DNA of 64,000 nt from Lachnospiraceae bacterium (GTDB lineage: Bacteria > Bacillota > Clostridia > Lachnospirales > Lachnospiraceae): NCBI GenBank assembly GCA_021628825.1, contig JAJXRY010000001.1, forward strand, positions 310,001 to 374,000. The letters are read 5' to 3'. The notes under the pieces are model-generated. The model ran no database searches, was not told where the DNA came from, and saw only the letters and a list, made by a program, of their open reading frames with translations. Below are positions 29,940 to 44,120 of the stretch, one piece after another (position 1 is the stretch's first letter; each line of letters starts with the position of its first letter). Made by a program: the position numbers and the translations under genes.

Positions 29940-31420
29940 TTGAAATATAAATACTCTATTCAACGGCAGTTTACAATTATATTCGGATGTTTAATGGCGG
30001 GTACCATTTTATTGTGTTGGTTTATCAACAATACTTTTTTTAGAGCACTACTATATTAATAATAAGAAGCATGCCATGTTGGAAGCATATCGGGTTATTA
30101 ATGCCTCTTCCAATAACGGCACGCTTGCTTCAGATGAGTTTGATATCCAGTTCCAGAATATCTGCGCCAAAAATAACATTAATATTGTGATTCTTGATGC
30201 AGAGGCGAAGACACTCAAAACGTCTGCCAATAATTATGAACTGCTTTCGAAGCAGTTATTGAGCTATTTGTTCAATCAGGATACAACGGAAGACCGAAGG
30301 ACGATTCTTTATCATAAAAAGTATCAGATGATTGCATTAAAGGATGACCGGACACAGCAGGATTTCATTGATTTATGGGGCGTATTGGATAACGGAAATC
30401 TATTCCTTTTAAGAACACCTGTAGAAAGTATCCGGGAGAGCGTATCGCTGGCAAATCGCTTTCTTGCCTATATCGGAATTGGAGCAGCAATTCTCGCATC
30501 TTTCATTATTATGATGGTATCCAGGAAGATTTCCGAACCAATCAAGGAATTGACACAGATTTCGGAGCGAATGAACCATTTGGACTTTGATGCAAAATAT
30601 GAGGGGAAGAGCAGGACCGAGATTGCGCTTCTAGGACAGAACATTAACCAGTTATCTGAAACGCTGGAAACGACGATTTCCGAATTAAAGAGTGCGAACA
30701 ATGAACTTCTCCGTGACATTGAGAAGAAGAATGAGATGGAGAAAATGAGAACGGAGTTTCTGTCCAATGTATCCCATGAGTTGAAGACACCAATTGCATT
30801 GATCCAGGGGTATGCGGAAGGATTAAAGGAAGGCGTGAACGACGATGAAGAGAGCCGGAACTATTATTGTGAGGTCATTGTCGATGAAGCCTCGAAGATG
30901 AACCAGATGGTACAAAAACTACTGACACTGAACCAGTTGGAGTTTGGGAATAAGACGGTTTCTCTGGAACGGTTTGATGTAGTGGATCTCATCCGGAATT
31001 ATCTGCAGTCCTCGCTGCTGCTTTGTGAGCAGAAGGGTGTACAGCTTAAAATGGAAGACTATCCGCCTATTCATGTCTGGGCGGATGAATTCGGCGTGGA
31101 AGAAGTATTCAACAACTACTTTACCAATGCCATGAATCATGTGGATGGAGAGAAGATCATCGAGGTGCGGGTACAGCCCACAGAGGATAAGGTGAGAGTA
31201 TCGGTTTTCAATACGGGAACACCGATTCCGGAAGACAGTATTGCACATATCTGGGAAAAAGTTTTATAAAGTAGATAAGGCAAGGACCAGAGCCTATGGA
31301 GGAAGCGGAGTCGGACTATCCATTGTGAAGGCCATCATGGATTCCATGAATCAGCCATATGGCGTATTGAATTATGAGAATGGAGTAGAATTCTGGTTTG
31401 AACTTGATAAAGGAAAATAG
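29940..31420 (+). CDS. sensor histidine kinase of a two-component system, two frameshifts
   Basis: 492 aa corrected. Two membrane helices (about 14-34 and 165-187) flank an extracytoplasmic sensor of about 130 residues; then a HAMP linker (SRKISEPIKELTQI), the phosphoacceptor helix SNVSHELKTPIALIQGY, an N box (NNYFTNAMNH) and a G box (GGSGVGLSIV). Start is TTG 29940 with GGGAGGAA upstream. Runs: T7 at 30035-30041 (six expected) cuts off the first helix; A5 at 31256-31260 (four expected) cuts off the G box. Gene order RR-HK-lipoprotein suggests an envelope-sensing operon. Confidence 0.93.
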
Positions 31421-31453
31421 AAATGTTACTATATCCGTAATGAGGTAAAACAG

Positions 31454-32202
31454 ATGACGAATAAAAAGACAAAAACCATTTATAACAATTCTTACAGGTG
31501 CAATGATTGTGAGCCTTTGCGGCTGTGGCAATGCGATTCCCAATCTTAGTGAGGAACAGGAGGCACTGGTTGTGGAATATGCATCCACTGCCGTATTGAA
31601 GCATGATGCCAATTATCAGGGAAAGCTTGTGGATCTTTCTACAATTACGAATGAGGAAGAAGTGCCGCCGGAGGAAATCACGCAGGCACCGGTAGAAGAA
31701 ACAAATATCCCGGAGGAGCCTGCCCCGGTACAGGAGCCGCAGCCGGAAGCGGATAGTGCTGCACAGCAAGAAGAGGAAGTGCAGGTGAATGCTGAACAGA
31801 TTCTTGGCTTACAGAATGTTTCCTTAATATGTTCAGGGTATGAAGTGGATGAATTTTATCCGAAGAATGGCAATGAAATCTATTTTGTAATGAATGCAAC
31901 ACCCGGAAATAATCTTCTGGTGGTGAAGTTCACCTTAAAAAATCTTCTGAATGAAGAGCAGGATATTCAGATTCAGCCCGGAACAGTTAGGGTAAAAGAT
32001 CAATCTGAACGGCGAAGAGAAGAATGCACTGACAACCATGCTGATGAACGATCTGGCAACCTATCAGGGAACCTTAGGACCGGATGAAGAAACAGAACTT
32101 GTGGTAGTTGGAGAGTATCCTGTAGAAGAATTGCAGACAATTGACGCTTTAAGTGTGAAGCTTAAGAACGAGAGCGGTGAAGTGATTCTGAACTGTAATT
32201 AG
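31454..32202 (+). CDS. lipoprotein following the two-component system, two frameshifts
   Basis: 248 aa corrected. Signal sequence with lipobox (IVSLCGC), an acidic Pro/Glu-rich linker (VEETNIPEEPAPVQEPQPE) and a globular end resembling telokin/DUF4352-like beta-sandwich lipoproteins (NLLVVKFTLKNLLNEEQDI). Runs: A5 at 31471-31475 (four expected) and A4 at 31994-31997 (three expected). It lies 33 bp after the kinase gene, so it probably belongs to the same operon; a signal-input or target role is inference. Confidence 0.8.
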
Positions 32203-32207
32203 AATGA

Positions 32208-32306
32208 ATGCTGAGAAAGCATGTGGGAGAAGAGGACCACGATTATTTACATTTAACGCATCCGGATACCGAATGGAAAACCTGTATTGCTCATGCAGTA
32301 GGGTAG
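32208..32306 (+). CDS. short ORF or gene remnant between lipoprotein and terminator
   Basis: A 32-codon ORF beginning MLRKHVGEEDHDYLHL and stopping at TAG 32304; the same frame continues with protein-like sequence (GLEQIGMNCLRSD) towards the terminator at 32357. There is no convincing ribosome site. It may be a remnant of a longer gene or chance; I do not recognise it. Confidence 0.25.
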   Translation: MLRKHVGEEDHDYLHLTHPDTEWKTCIAHAVG

Positions 32307-32356
32307 GGACTGGAACAGATCGGTATGAATTGTTTACGATCTGATAAAACAGAATG

Positions 32357-32388
32357 GCTGTTGGGATAATACTTCCCGGCAGCTTTTT
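32357..32388 (+). terminator. Rho-independent terminator ahead of the rRNA promoter
   Basis: GCTGTTGGGA (32357-32366) pairs with TCCCGGCAGC (32374-32383) with two G-U pairs, followed by five T. It ends the two-component/lipoprotein transcript. Confidence 0.75.
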
Positions 32389-32470
32389 AAAAAGTAAAAA
32401 GTAGAAAGAACATAAAAGTAAAGCTTTCGAAGCCTGTCGAAAAATATCTGAAAAAATTTCAAAATTAGTG

Positions 32471-32499
32471 TTGACAATCCTATGGGAGGGTGATATAGT
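32471..32499 (+). promoter_or_regulatory. rRNA operon promoter
   Basis: Consensus TTGACA (32471-32476), 17 bp, TATAGT (32494-32499), preceded by an A/T-rich UP-like stretch (32440-32468). The 336-nt leader from here to the 16S gene contains no gene. Confidence 0.85.
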
Positions 32500-32835
32500 A
32501 TACATCGTTGCGGGTGACACAAACGAAACGAAGCAACAAAGAAGCAAGGACAGCTCGCAGAAAAACACTGCTCGCTGAGTGCTGTCGCACAACAGTCCTT
32601 TGCACAAAACATTTTATGAAAGCAAGCTTTCAAAAATGATTGCACAAAGACCTGCCTTGCTTGTACCTTGACAAATAAACAGCAATGCAACCCTGAAAAT
32701 TTCTAGAACAGAGTTCATGGAACTCAAAGAAATTTCAGAAGAACGAAACCATAAATCCAAGTCGAGGAAGAGATCGAAAGAGAACTTCCAAGGCAGGAAA
32801 CGGAAGCCAAGTTTAACTTAGGCTAAGGACAACTT

Positions 32836-34389
<1,554 letters not shown>

Positions 34390-34452
34390 AAAAAGTAGGG
34401 GTTACATTGCTGTCTGTTTGTTAAGAAAACTTAACAACAAAACTGAATACCT

Positions 34453-34571
34453 TTCCGGTGACGATACGCTTAAGGGACACACCCGTTCTCATCCCGAACA
34501 CGATGGTTAAGACTTAAGCGGCCGATGATACTATATTGGAGACGATATGGGAAAGCAGGTGGTTGCCGGAT
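34453..34571 (+). rRNA. 5S ribosomal RNA placed between 16S and tRNA-Ala
   Basis: About 119 nt. The terminal stem TCCGG/CCGGA closes the element. The loop-C region reads CACACCCGTTCTCATCCCG then AACACGATGGTTAAG, and CCGATGATAC and GGGAAAGCAGGT follow at the normal spacing. No 5S sequence follows the 23S gene before its terminator, so this seems to be the operon's only 5S copy. Ends are approximate. Confidence 0.88.
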
Positions 34572-34576
34572 CAAAT

Positions 34577-34649
34577 GGGGGCTTAGCTCAGTTGGGAGAG
34601 CACCTGCCTTGCAAGCAGGGGGTCGAGAGTTCGAATCTCTTAGTCTCCA
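34577..34649 (+). tRNA. tRNA-Ala (anticodon TGC)
   Basis: 73 nt cloverleaf: acceptor GGGGGCT with AGTCTCC including the G3-U70 alanine identity pair, D arm GCTCAGTTGGGAGAGC, anticodon loop CTTGCAA (TGC at 34610-34612), T arm GAGAGTTCGAATCTCT. CCA is not encoded. It sits five bases after the 5S gene. The 329-bp spacer to 23S holds no gene, only processing-stem sequence such as GATGCATTACTA/GTAGTGTATC just before 23S. Confidence 0.97.
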
Positions 34650-34978
34650 CGAAAGCAATGAGAAGTGGCTTTTCTGGCACGGAAGACGAATGTGCTTGCA
34701 CAGATGAGTCTTACCGGGACAGGAAAGGTAGGGCGAATGCCCGTGATGAAGCAGGCTTGCCTGCGAATCCCACGCTGAATTGCTTTAAGCAGACAGAAAT
34801 GTTTGCGCAGCACAAAGCTGTTTGTACCTTGAAAAACCGAATACCGAATCAAAGAATCAATCAAACCATGCGAAATGTTTTTGAGAAAAAGACATTTCAT
34901 GGAGATAGAGACAAGACATCTAAAAAGCAACAAGCAAGCAAGAGGTGATGCATTACTACGCTAGGTAGTGTATCATAA

Positions 34979-37867
<2,889 letters not shown>

Positions 37868-37939
37868 GGAGATAGATGTAAAAGGTTCGGTATCGGTTTT
37901 TGAAGGTATAAACAAAAACCTTTAAAAAGGATTTTTACG

Positions 37940-37966
37940 GAGTTTACGTTTGTAAACTCTTTTTTT
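37940..37966 (+). terminator. rRNA operon terminator
   Basis: GAGTTTAC (37940-37947), GTTT loop, GTAAACTC (37952-37959), then seven T. Confidence 0.9.
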
Positions 37967-37992
37967 GTAGAACACTATATGGAAAAATATAG

Positions 37993-38021
37993 TTGTCTGA
38001 TAATTGAATCTATGCTATAAT
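37993..38021 (+). promoter_or_regulatory. promoter of cheV
   Basis: TTGTCT (37993-37998), 17 bp, TATAAT (38016-38021). Confidence 0.7.
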
Positions 38022-38058
38022 TTGGATTACAGAAGGTCTTAAGAATGAGGTGGTATAT

Positions 38059-38956
38059 ATGGATACAAAAATTCTTCTTGAAAACGGAACGAATGAACTT
38101 GAAGTATTGGAGTTTGAACTGGATGGAAACGCATACGGAATCAATGTGGCAAAGATCAGGGAAATCATTCCTTATCAGAAGGTAACACCTGTACCGAATG
38201 CACATCCAAGTATTGAAGGTATTTTTCATGCCGAGAGATACCATGATTACGGCAATTGATTTAAAGAATTGTCTGCAGAGAGGGGTATCCGAAGAGGGTG
38301 GTTTATTTATTATCACGAATTTCAAAATGCTCGTTATTGCATTTCATGTCGATGCAGTAAAGGGAATACATAGAATTTCCTGGGAACAGATCATTAAGCC
38401 GGGAGCTACCGTTTCCACATCCGAAGACAGTATTTCAACCGGTATTGTGAAGCTGGACAACCGTCTGGTTATTATTCTCGATTTCGAGAAGATTGTTTCC
38501 GATATTAATCCGGAGACAGGACTTAAGGTAAGTGAGATTGAGGGGCTGGGAGCGCGTCAGAGAAGTAATGTGCCGATTCTGATTGCAGAGGACTCCGTAT
38601 TATTAAACAAGCTGATCGTCGATTCCTTAAAGAAAGCAGGATATGATAATCTGATCCACACACAGAACGGGCAGGAAGCGTATGATGTGATTCAGACCTG
38701 TAAGGCAGATGGTACATTAAAGGATCATGTACAATGTGTCATCACCGATATTGAAATGCCATTGATGGATGGACATCGTCTGACAAAGTTAATTAAATCC
38801 GATGATGCAACGAAAAATATTCCGGTTGTCATCTTTTCATCACTGGTAAATGAAGAAATGAAAAAGAAGGGCGAAGCGCTTGGTGCGGATGCACAGTTAT
38901 CCAAACCGGAAATCGCAAACCTGGTTCGAATTATTGATGATTTAGTGAAGAAGTAA
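38059..38956 (+). CDS. cheV: chemotaxis coupling protein CheV, one frameshift
   Basis: 298 aa corrected. N-terminal CheW-like domain (EVLEFELDGNAYGINVAKI, IKPGATVST, LVIILDFEKI) linking receptors to CheA, and a C-terminal receiver (LIAEDSV, phosphoacceptor in ITDIEMPLMDGH, Ser in VIFSSLV, Lys in LSKPE). Start ATG 38059 has GAGGTGG upstream. T5 at 38222-38226 (four expected) breaks the CheW domain. No other chemotaxis gene is in the window; its own promoter and terminator make it a single-gene unit. Confidence 0.95.
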
Positions 38957-38964
38957 GAGAATGA

Positions 38965-38991
38965 GGAGCCGAGATGATCGGCTCCTTTTTT
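38965..38991 (+). terminator. Rho-independent terminator after cheV
   Basis: GGAGCCGA (38965-38972) pairs with TCGGCTCC (38978-38985), followed by six T. Confidence 0.9.
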
Positions 38992-39023
38992 AGATGATAA
39001 AACAAAGAACAAGGAATGGGCTT

Positions 39024-39797
39024 ATGACAGATATAAAAGAAAAAATTGCCGGTTCACAGATGGTTCTGGTTGGATTGGGCGAAGAACTGGATCTTTATCG
39101 AAAAGTAAGAAAATCACCGGAGTATCGGGCAGCCTGTGAAAAAGTAGAAAATGCTGCTGTTCATCCGTATCTGTTATATTATTATTTACAAAAGGAATTA
39201 AAAGGGAATAAGGAGATTTATCAGTGTCTTGCCAGAATATTGGAGCATAAGAATTACTTTATAGTTTCCCTATGTCAGGATGGAAGTATCTGGGATTCTG
39301 CACTGGATCTGAACCGGGTGGTTACGCCATGTGGAGATCTGAGGAGATTCCAGTGTGAGGATGGCGGGCACACGGAGCTTTATCCGGTGAAAGAACTGTA
39401 TCCGGAGCTGGAAGCAGAAATGGAAGCCCTTATTATGGGACAGATTTCAGAGACCGAGCTGCATCTTCCTGTTTGCCCGCAGTGTGGGAAGCCCCTTGTA
39501 TTTAATCATGTGGAAGCGGAAAATTATGTAGATGATGGCTATCTTTCCCAATGGTCTTTGTATATGAAATGGCTGCAGGGAACGTTGAACCGGGAACTCT
39601 GCGTATTGGAGCTGGGAGTCGGTATGGCGTATCCGACGGTGATCCGCTGGCCATTTGAGAAGACGACCTTTATTAATAATAAAGCGTATATGTACTGGGT
39701 ACATAGCTCTTTGTACCAGATTACGGAAGAAATTGTTGGAAAAGCGGAGGGAATCTGCCAGAACCCCGCAGACTTCCTAAAGGAATTGTCGAAATAA
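39024..39797 (+). CDS. SIR2-like protein with a degenerate zinc site
   Basis: 257 aa, intact. The start (GSQMVLVGLGEEL), a CxxC motif in PVCPQCGKPLVFN and the late segment CVLELGVGMAYPTVIRWPFE resemble the Rossmann fold of sirtuins (NAD-dependent deacylases). However, only one CxxC pair is evident and the catalytic GAGxS motif and HG motif are not seen, so deacylase activity is doubtful. It could be a binding protein or an enzyme of the wider SIR2 superfamily. ATG 39024 has AAGGAA upstream. It precedes the large acidic membrane-protein gene by 44 bp. Confidence 0.5.
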   Translation: MTDIKEKIAGSQMVLVGLGEELDLYRKVRKSPEYRAACEKVENAAVHPYLLYYYLQKELKGNKEIYQCLARILEHKNYFIVSLCQDGSIWDSALDLNRVVTPCGDLRRFQCEDGGHTELYPVKELYPELEAEMEALIMGQISETELHLPVCPQCGKPLVFNHVEAENYVDDGYLSQWSLYMKWLQGTLNRELCVLELGVGMAYPTVIRWPFEKTTFINNKAYMYWVHSSLYQITEEIVGKAEGICQNPADFLKELSK

Positions 39798-39841
39798 TAT
39801 TAGTGTGATAAACTATCTCTGTATGAATTGGAGGGGACAGG

Positions 39842-41875
39842 TATGGGATCAGAAGAACAATACTTAGATGATTTGCTGAAATCCATGATGGATAATGAAC
39901 CAAGATCCATGGAAGAAGCAATGCAGGATATGAATAAAGCAGAAAGCAAACCGTCTGATTTTTTTCGACAGAGGATCTTAGCAGTATGTTAGAGGATTTA
40001 GAACATATAGAGCCGGACCGGCCTGTTGATATGGAAGAAGATTCCATGAAACCAGAGGAGGTTGTGGATGCCGGAGAGGAAGAAATTGTAGGAGCACCTG
40101 TAGAGGAACCAATCCGGGAACCGGAAGAACCGGTGATTGATGTGGAGCCTGAGGAATTGATTGAGGAGCCGGCAGAAGAATCCGAGGCAGATCAGGTCAG
40201 TGAAGCAACGCATGGCGATACCGCAGAGAAGATGGAACAGGAAAAATGCTGAAGTAACGCAGGAAGGAAATAGTGATGATTCCGGCTGGAATCCGGTGGA
40301 GTCAGCAGAAACGACAGGGGATACGGAAGAATCTGAGCCGAAGGAAGCCTGGAAGTCAGATCTGGATGAACTGCTGATGTCTATGAAGGAGCAGGATGAA
40401 GAACAGGAGCCGGAGCAGCAGGACGCTGAGGGGAAACTCACAGAAAATCTTATGGAAGATGAAAATAAGGCATTGGAAAAGGACCAGTCTGGAGAGGATG
40501 TCACAGGACTTCTTGATCAGATGGCGGGTACGGATGAAGATCTTTCCGACATCAATGAGATGTTAAAAAAAGGTCGATAATAATGAAAGTCTGGATACCA
40601 GTAATGCGGATATGTTAGCTCTTTTTGGAGGGAATCAGGGAAGCACCTTCAGAAGGCACTTCGGCTACAGAAGAGCAGGATAGCATGGAGGATTTAACAG
40701 AGGATCCCAGGGCGAAAAAGAAAAAAAGAGAAAAGGGTTAAAAAAAGGAAAAGAAAGAAAAAAAGCCCCGTAAGAAATTATTTGGAAAGTCCAAGACAGA
40801 CCCGGAAGAATCAGGGGAAGGAAAAAGCCAGTCAGAAATCCGGAGAAGCAGCGGATAAAGTTGGTTTCATGACCGATGAAGGTGCGGAAGTGTCTCTTGA
40901 TGATGCGTTAGACAGCATTCGGGATAAGGATACAGAAGCCGGTCAGGAAAAAAAGCCGGGACTTTTTGCGAGACTCTGGCAGTTTTTAACGGAAGAAGCA
41001 GAGGAAATTGAGGATGAGGTAGATAAAGGGAGCCGAGAATGCTACCGGTGAGAATGCTGAAATCATTAAAGAACTGGATGCGGAAGACTCGGATAAGAAT
41101 AAAAAGAAGAAGAAGGAAAAAAAGAAAAAAAGAATAAAAAAAGGCGGACAAGGCAGCCGCAGAAGGAACAGAGGGAGAAGAGGGCGAGAACGCCGAAGAG
41201 GCTTCCACAAAGAAAAAGAAGAAAAAAAGAAAAGAAGGAAAAGAAAGAAAAAGAAAAAGCGTCCGCCGGAACCGAAGATTCTCACCAGAAGGACGATGAT
41301 TGTACTTGTTGCATTCTGTGCAACATTGATTGCAGCAATCACCTTTTTAAGCAGTTTTCTTCCGGAATATGCAGATAAAACCGAGGCAAGAAGAGCCTTC
41401 TACGCGGGAGATTATCAGACGGTTTATGAGCAGTTAAATAACAAAAAGCTGGGAAGTAGCGATGAAATTATGTATCAGCGTGCAACGGAGATTCTTTCTT
41501 TGCAGCATAAGCTGGATTCCTATCAGAACCGCATGGTGCTTGGCGAGGATATGGATGCACTGGATGCACTTTTCCAGGGAGTTGATCTGTACCTTGAATT
41601 TGCGGGTTCGGATACGAGTGGTGCATTGAATGGGTTGACGGAAATCTATCAGCAGATCTGTACGATTTTTACAGAATGATTATGGGGTATCCGCAGAAGA
41701 AGCGGTTGAAATTAACGGCTACGATAATGAGACTTATACAAGAAAGCTGGATTCCCTGCTTCATGGAACGGAATTTTATCTTCCGGGTGAGGAACCGGTA
41801 GAAGAAACACCTGCCGTTCCGGAGGATGTACTTCCGGATGAAGAAGCTTTTATTGATATGGGAGACAATGTATGA
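39842..41875 (+). CDS. large acidic/Lys-rich membrane-anchored protein, unknown function, many frameshifts
   Basis: About 670 aa once repaired. Order: acidic Glu/Pro-rich cytosolic region (about 300 residues, for example EEPIREPEEPVIDVEPEEL), Lys-rich stretches, a short folded segment (DEGAEVSLDDALDSIRDKD), a Lys/Glu linker, one membrane helix (MIVLVAFCATLIAAITFL, near 41296) and an extracytoplasmic helical domain (DKTEARRAFYAGDYQTVYEQL). Frame breaks at T7 39959-39965, A5 40242-40246, A7 40565-40571, T5 40622-40626, several A runs at 40718-40830 and 41040-41260, and T5 41666-41670. GGAGGGGA precedes ATG 39842. The stop overlaps the hisH start (ATGA). I do not recognise the family. Confidence 0.65.
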
Positions 41876-42492
41876 TAGCAATAATCGATTATGATGCCGG
41901 GAATATCAAGAGCGTGGAAAAGGCGATTCAGTTTCTGGGAGAAGAAGCAGTGATTACGAGAGATCCGGAGAGGATCTTACGCGCAGATGGTGTGATCCTT
42001 CCGGGAGTAGGATCCTTTGGAGATGCCATGGCAAGAATCCGTGGCTATGAACTGGAATCCGTGATTCAGGAAGTAGTGGAACGGAAGATTCCGTTTCTTG
42101 GAATCTGTCTGGGATTGCAGCTGATGTTTGAAAAAAGTGATGAAACACCGGGCGTACAGGGACTGGCATTGTTACCGGGTGAGATCGTGCGGATTCCGGA
42201 TGACGGGAAGCTGAAGGTCCCGCATATTGGATGGAATTCCCTGCATTTTCCGAAGGAGAGCCGTCTTTTTCAGGGGATTGACAAGGATTCTTACGTGTAC
42301 TTCGTGCATTCCTATTATTTGAAAGCAGGGAATATCGATGATGTAGCGGCAACCACGGAATATGGAACGCTGATTCACGCGGCGGTAGAACATGACAATA
42401 TCTTTGCCTGCCAGTTTCATCCGGAAAAAAGCTCAGAGGTCGGACTACATATTTTGAAGAATTTTATTACTATTTGCAGGGAGGGAAAATAA
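41872..42492 (+). CDS. hisH: imidazole glycerol phosphate synthase, glutaminase subunit
   Basis: 206-aa class I glutamine amidotransferase, intact: oxyanion region LPGVGSFGDAM, nucleophile Cys in LGICLGLQLMFE and catalytic His-Glu in CQFHPEKS. It supplies ammonia to HisF in histidine biosynthesis. It overlaps the preceding gene by four bases and is followed after one base by hisF. No other his genes are in the window. Confidence 0.97.
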   Translation: MIAIIDYDAGNIKSVEKAIQFLGEEAVITRDPERILRADGVILPGVGSFGDAMARIRGYELESVIQEVVERKIPFLGICLGLQLMFEKSDETPGVQGLALLPGEIVRIPDDGKLKVPHIGWNSLHFPKESRLFQGIDKDSYVYFVHSYYLKAGNIDDVAATTEYGTLIHAAVEHDNIFACQFHPEKSSEVGLHILKNFITICREGK

Positions 42493-42493
42493 G

Positions 42494-43255
42494 ATGCATA
42501 CGAAACGGATTATCCCTTGCCTGGATGTGAATAATGGCCGGGTAGTCAAAGGAACCAACTTTGTGAATTTGCGGGATGCCGGAGATCCGATTGAGGTTGC
42601 GAAGATCTATGATGCATCAGGTGCAGACGAACTGGTTTTCTTAGATATTACGGCATCTTCAGATGCGAGAGAGATTAAGGCAGATATGGTGCGCCGTGTT
42701 GCGGAGAATGTATTTATTCCTTTCACGGTCGGCGGTGGAATCCGTACCGTGGAGGATTTCAAAATGATTCTTCGGGAAGGTGCGGACAAGGTAGCTGTCA
42801 ATTCTGCAGCAATTATGAATCCGGCTTTAATCCGTGAAGCGGCTGATAAGTTCGGAAGCCAGTGTGTGGTAGTTGCTATTGATGCCAAGCGCAGAGAAGA
42901 TGGTTCCGGCTGGAATATCTTTAAAAATGGCGGCAGAGTGGATATGGGAATTGATGCGGTGGAATGGGCCGTGAAAGCGGAACAATCAGGCGCCGGTGAA
43001 ATTCTTCTGACAAGTATGGATTGCGACGGAACGAAAGCAGGATATGATCTTGCACTGACGAAAGCCGTAGCAGAAAGCGTTGGTATTCCGGTTATTGCAT
43101 CGGGCGGTGCCGGAACGATGGAGCACTTCTATGAAGCATTGACAGAGAGCAAGGCAGAAGCGGCGCTTGCAGCCTCTTTATTCCATTTCCGGGAGTTGGA
43201 AATCCGGGATGTCAAACAATATTTAAGAGAGCGTGGCGTGAGCGTGCGATTGTAG
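42494..43255 (+). CDS. hisF: imidazole glycerol phosphate synthase, cyclase subunit
   Basis: 253 aa, intact beta/alpha barrel. Catalytic Asp residues in PCLDVNNGRVVKG (about residue 11) and LLTSMDCDGTKAGYD (about 130), phosphate loops in VGGGIRTVEDF and VIASGGAGTMEHF. Pairs with HisH to make IGP and AICAR from PRFAR. Confidence 0.98.
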   Translation: MHTKRIIPCLDVNNGRVVKGTNFVNLRDAGDPIEVAKIYDASGADELVFLDITASSDAREIKADMVRRVAENVFIPFTVGGGIRTVEDFKMILREGADKVAVNSAAIMNPALIREAADKFGSQCVVVAIDAKRREDGSGWNIFKNGGRVDMGIDAVEWAVKAEQSGAGEILLTSMDCDGTKAGYDLALTKAVAESVGIPVIASGGAGTMEHFYEALTESKAEAALAASLFHFRELEIRDVKQYLRERGVSVRL

Positions 43256-43345
43256 AAGGCAATGGGTTGGCTTAAAAGATGAGAAAGGCAGGATATGCAG
43301 AGAGTAAGGTTCATGTGTACGATATGACAAGGGAGTAGGAAAATT

Positions 43346-44023
43346 ATGGCAATGATACAAAATGACTGGCTGGATGCCATCGGTGGTGAGTTCAGGAAGC
43401 CGTATTACAGAGAGTTATACCAGTTTGTAAAGGAGGAATATCATACCCATGTGATTTATCCCCCTGCGGATGATATTTTTAATGCCTTTCATCTGACCCC
43501 GTTAAGTGAGGTGAAGGTGATGATTCTGGGACAGGATCCTTATCATAATGCACATCAGGCACACGGACTCTGTTTCTCCGTACTGCCGGATCAGAAGGAA
43601 ATTCCACCTTCCTTACAGAATATTTATAAGGAATTGCATGATGACTGTGGCTGTTATATTCCAAATAATGGCTATCTGGAGAAGTGGGCGAAGCAGGGCG
43701 TATTGATGTTAAATACCGTTCTGACCGTTCGGGCCCATCAGGCGAATTCCCATCAGGGAAGAGGCTGGGAGCAGTTCACCGATGCCATCATTCAGGCGGT
43801 GAATGCGCAGGATCGTCCGATCGTGTACCTGCTGTGGGGAAGTCCCGCACAGCGTAAGATTCCGATGCTCACGAATCCGAAGCATTTAATTCTGAAGGCG
43901 CCTCATCCGAGTCCGTTATCTGCTTACCGTGGGTTCTTCGGTTGCAGACATTTCAGCCAGACCAATGAATTTCTGGTAAGCCATGGACTGACTCCGATTG
44001 ACTGGCAGATCGAGAATATCTAA
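43346..44023 (+). CDS. ung: uracil-DNA glycosylase
   Basis: 225 aa, intact. Water-activating loop GQDPYHNAHQAHGLCFSV, VLMLNTVLTV and the minor-groove loop HPSPLSAYRGFFGC are the family-1 UDG signatures. It removes uracil from DNA in base-excision repair. The ATG follows GGGAGTAGG by a few bases. It lies between hisF and the TrmB-like regulator, whose promoter starts right after its stop. Confidence 0.97.
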   Translation: MAMIQNDWLDAIGGEFRKPYYRELYQFVKEEYHTHVIYPPADDIFNAFHLTPLSEVKVMILGQDPYHNAHQAHGLCFSVLPDQKEIPPSLQNIYKELHDDCGCYIPNNGYLEKWAKQGVLMLNTVLTVRAHQANSHQGRGWEQFTDAIIQAVNAQDRPIVYLLWGSPAQRKIPMLTNPKHLILKAPHPSPLSAYRGFFGCRHFSQTNEFLVSHGLTPIDWQIENI

Positions 44024-44034
44024 AGGATGACTAC

Positions 44035-44063
44035 TTGACAAGAAAGAGAAGCTGTACTATAGT
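44035..44063 (+). promoter_or_regulatory. promoter of the trmB-lysA unit
   Basis: Consensus TTGACA (44035-44040), 17 bp, TATAGT (44058-44063). The -10 lies within the left arm of the inverted repeat 44049-44094. Confidence 0.85.
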
Positions 44064-44094
44064 GTTCCTGAAAAGAAACACTATAGTACAGCTT
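44049..44094. promoter_or_regulatory. perfect 18-bp inverted repeat over the -10, probable operator
   Basis: AAGCTGTACTATAGTGTT (44049-44066) is exactly repeated in inverse orientation at 44077-44094 around a 10-bp spacer. It covers the -10 box and start point of the regulator gene. No T run follows, so it is not a terminator; autoregulation by the TrmB-like protein is the simplest reading. Confidence 0.75.
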
Positions 44095-44120
44095 ATTTAA
44101 TTGAATAAAGAAACAGGTGT

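Noticed and set aside
30076..31269. Sensor kinase beginning at 30076 with no membrane segment
   Set aside because: Trimming the T7 run at 30035 joins it to a proper membrane N-terminus with a good ribosome site at 29940.
34525..34948. Plus-strand open frames across tRNA-Ala and the 16S-23S spacer
   Set aside because: They overlap 5S, tRNA-Ala and processing-stem sequence and have no ribosome site.
44049..44094. Terminator of ung
   Set aside because: A perfect stem but no following T run, and it overlaps a consensus promoter.
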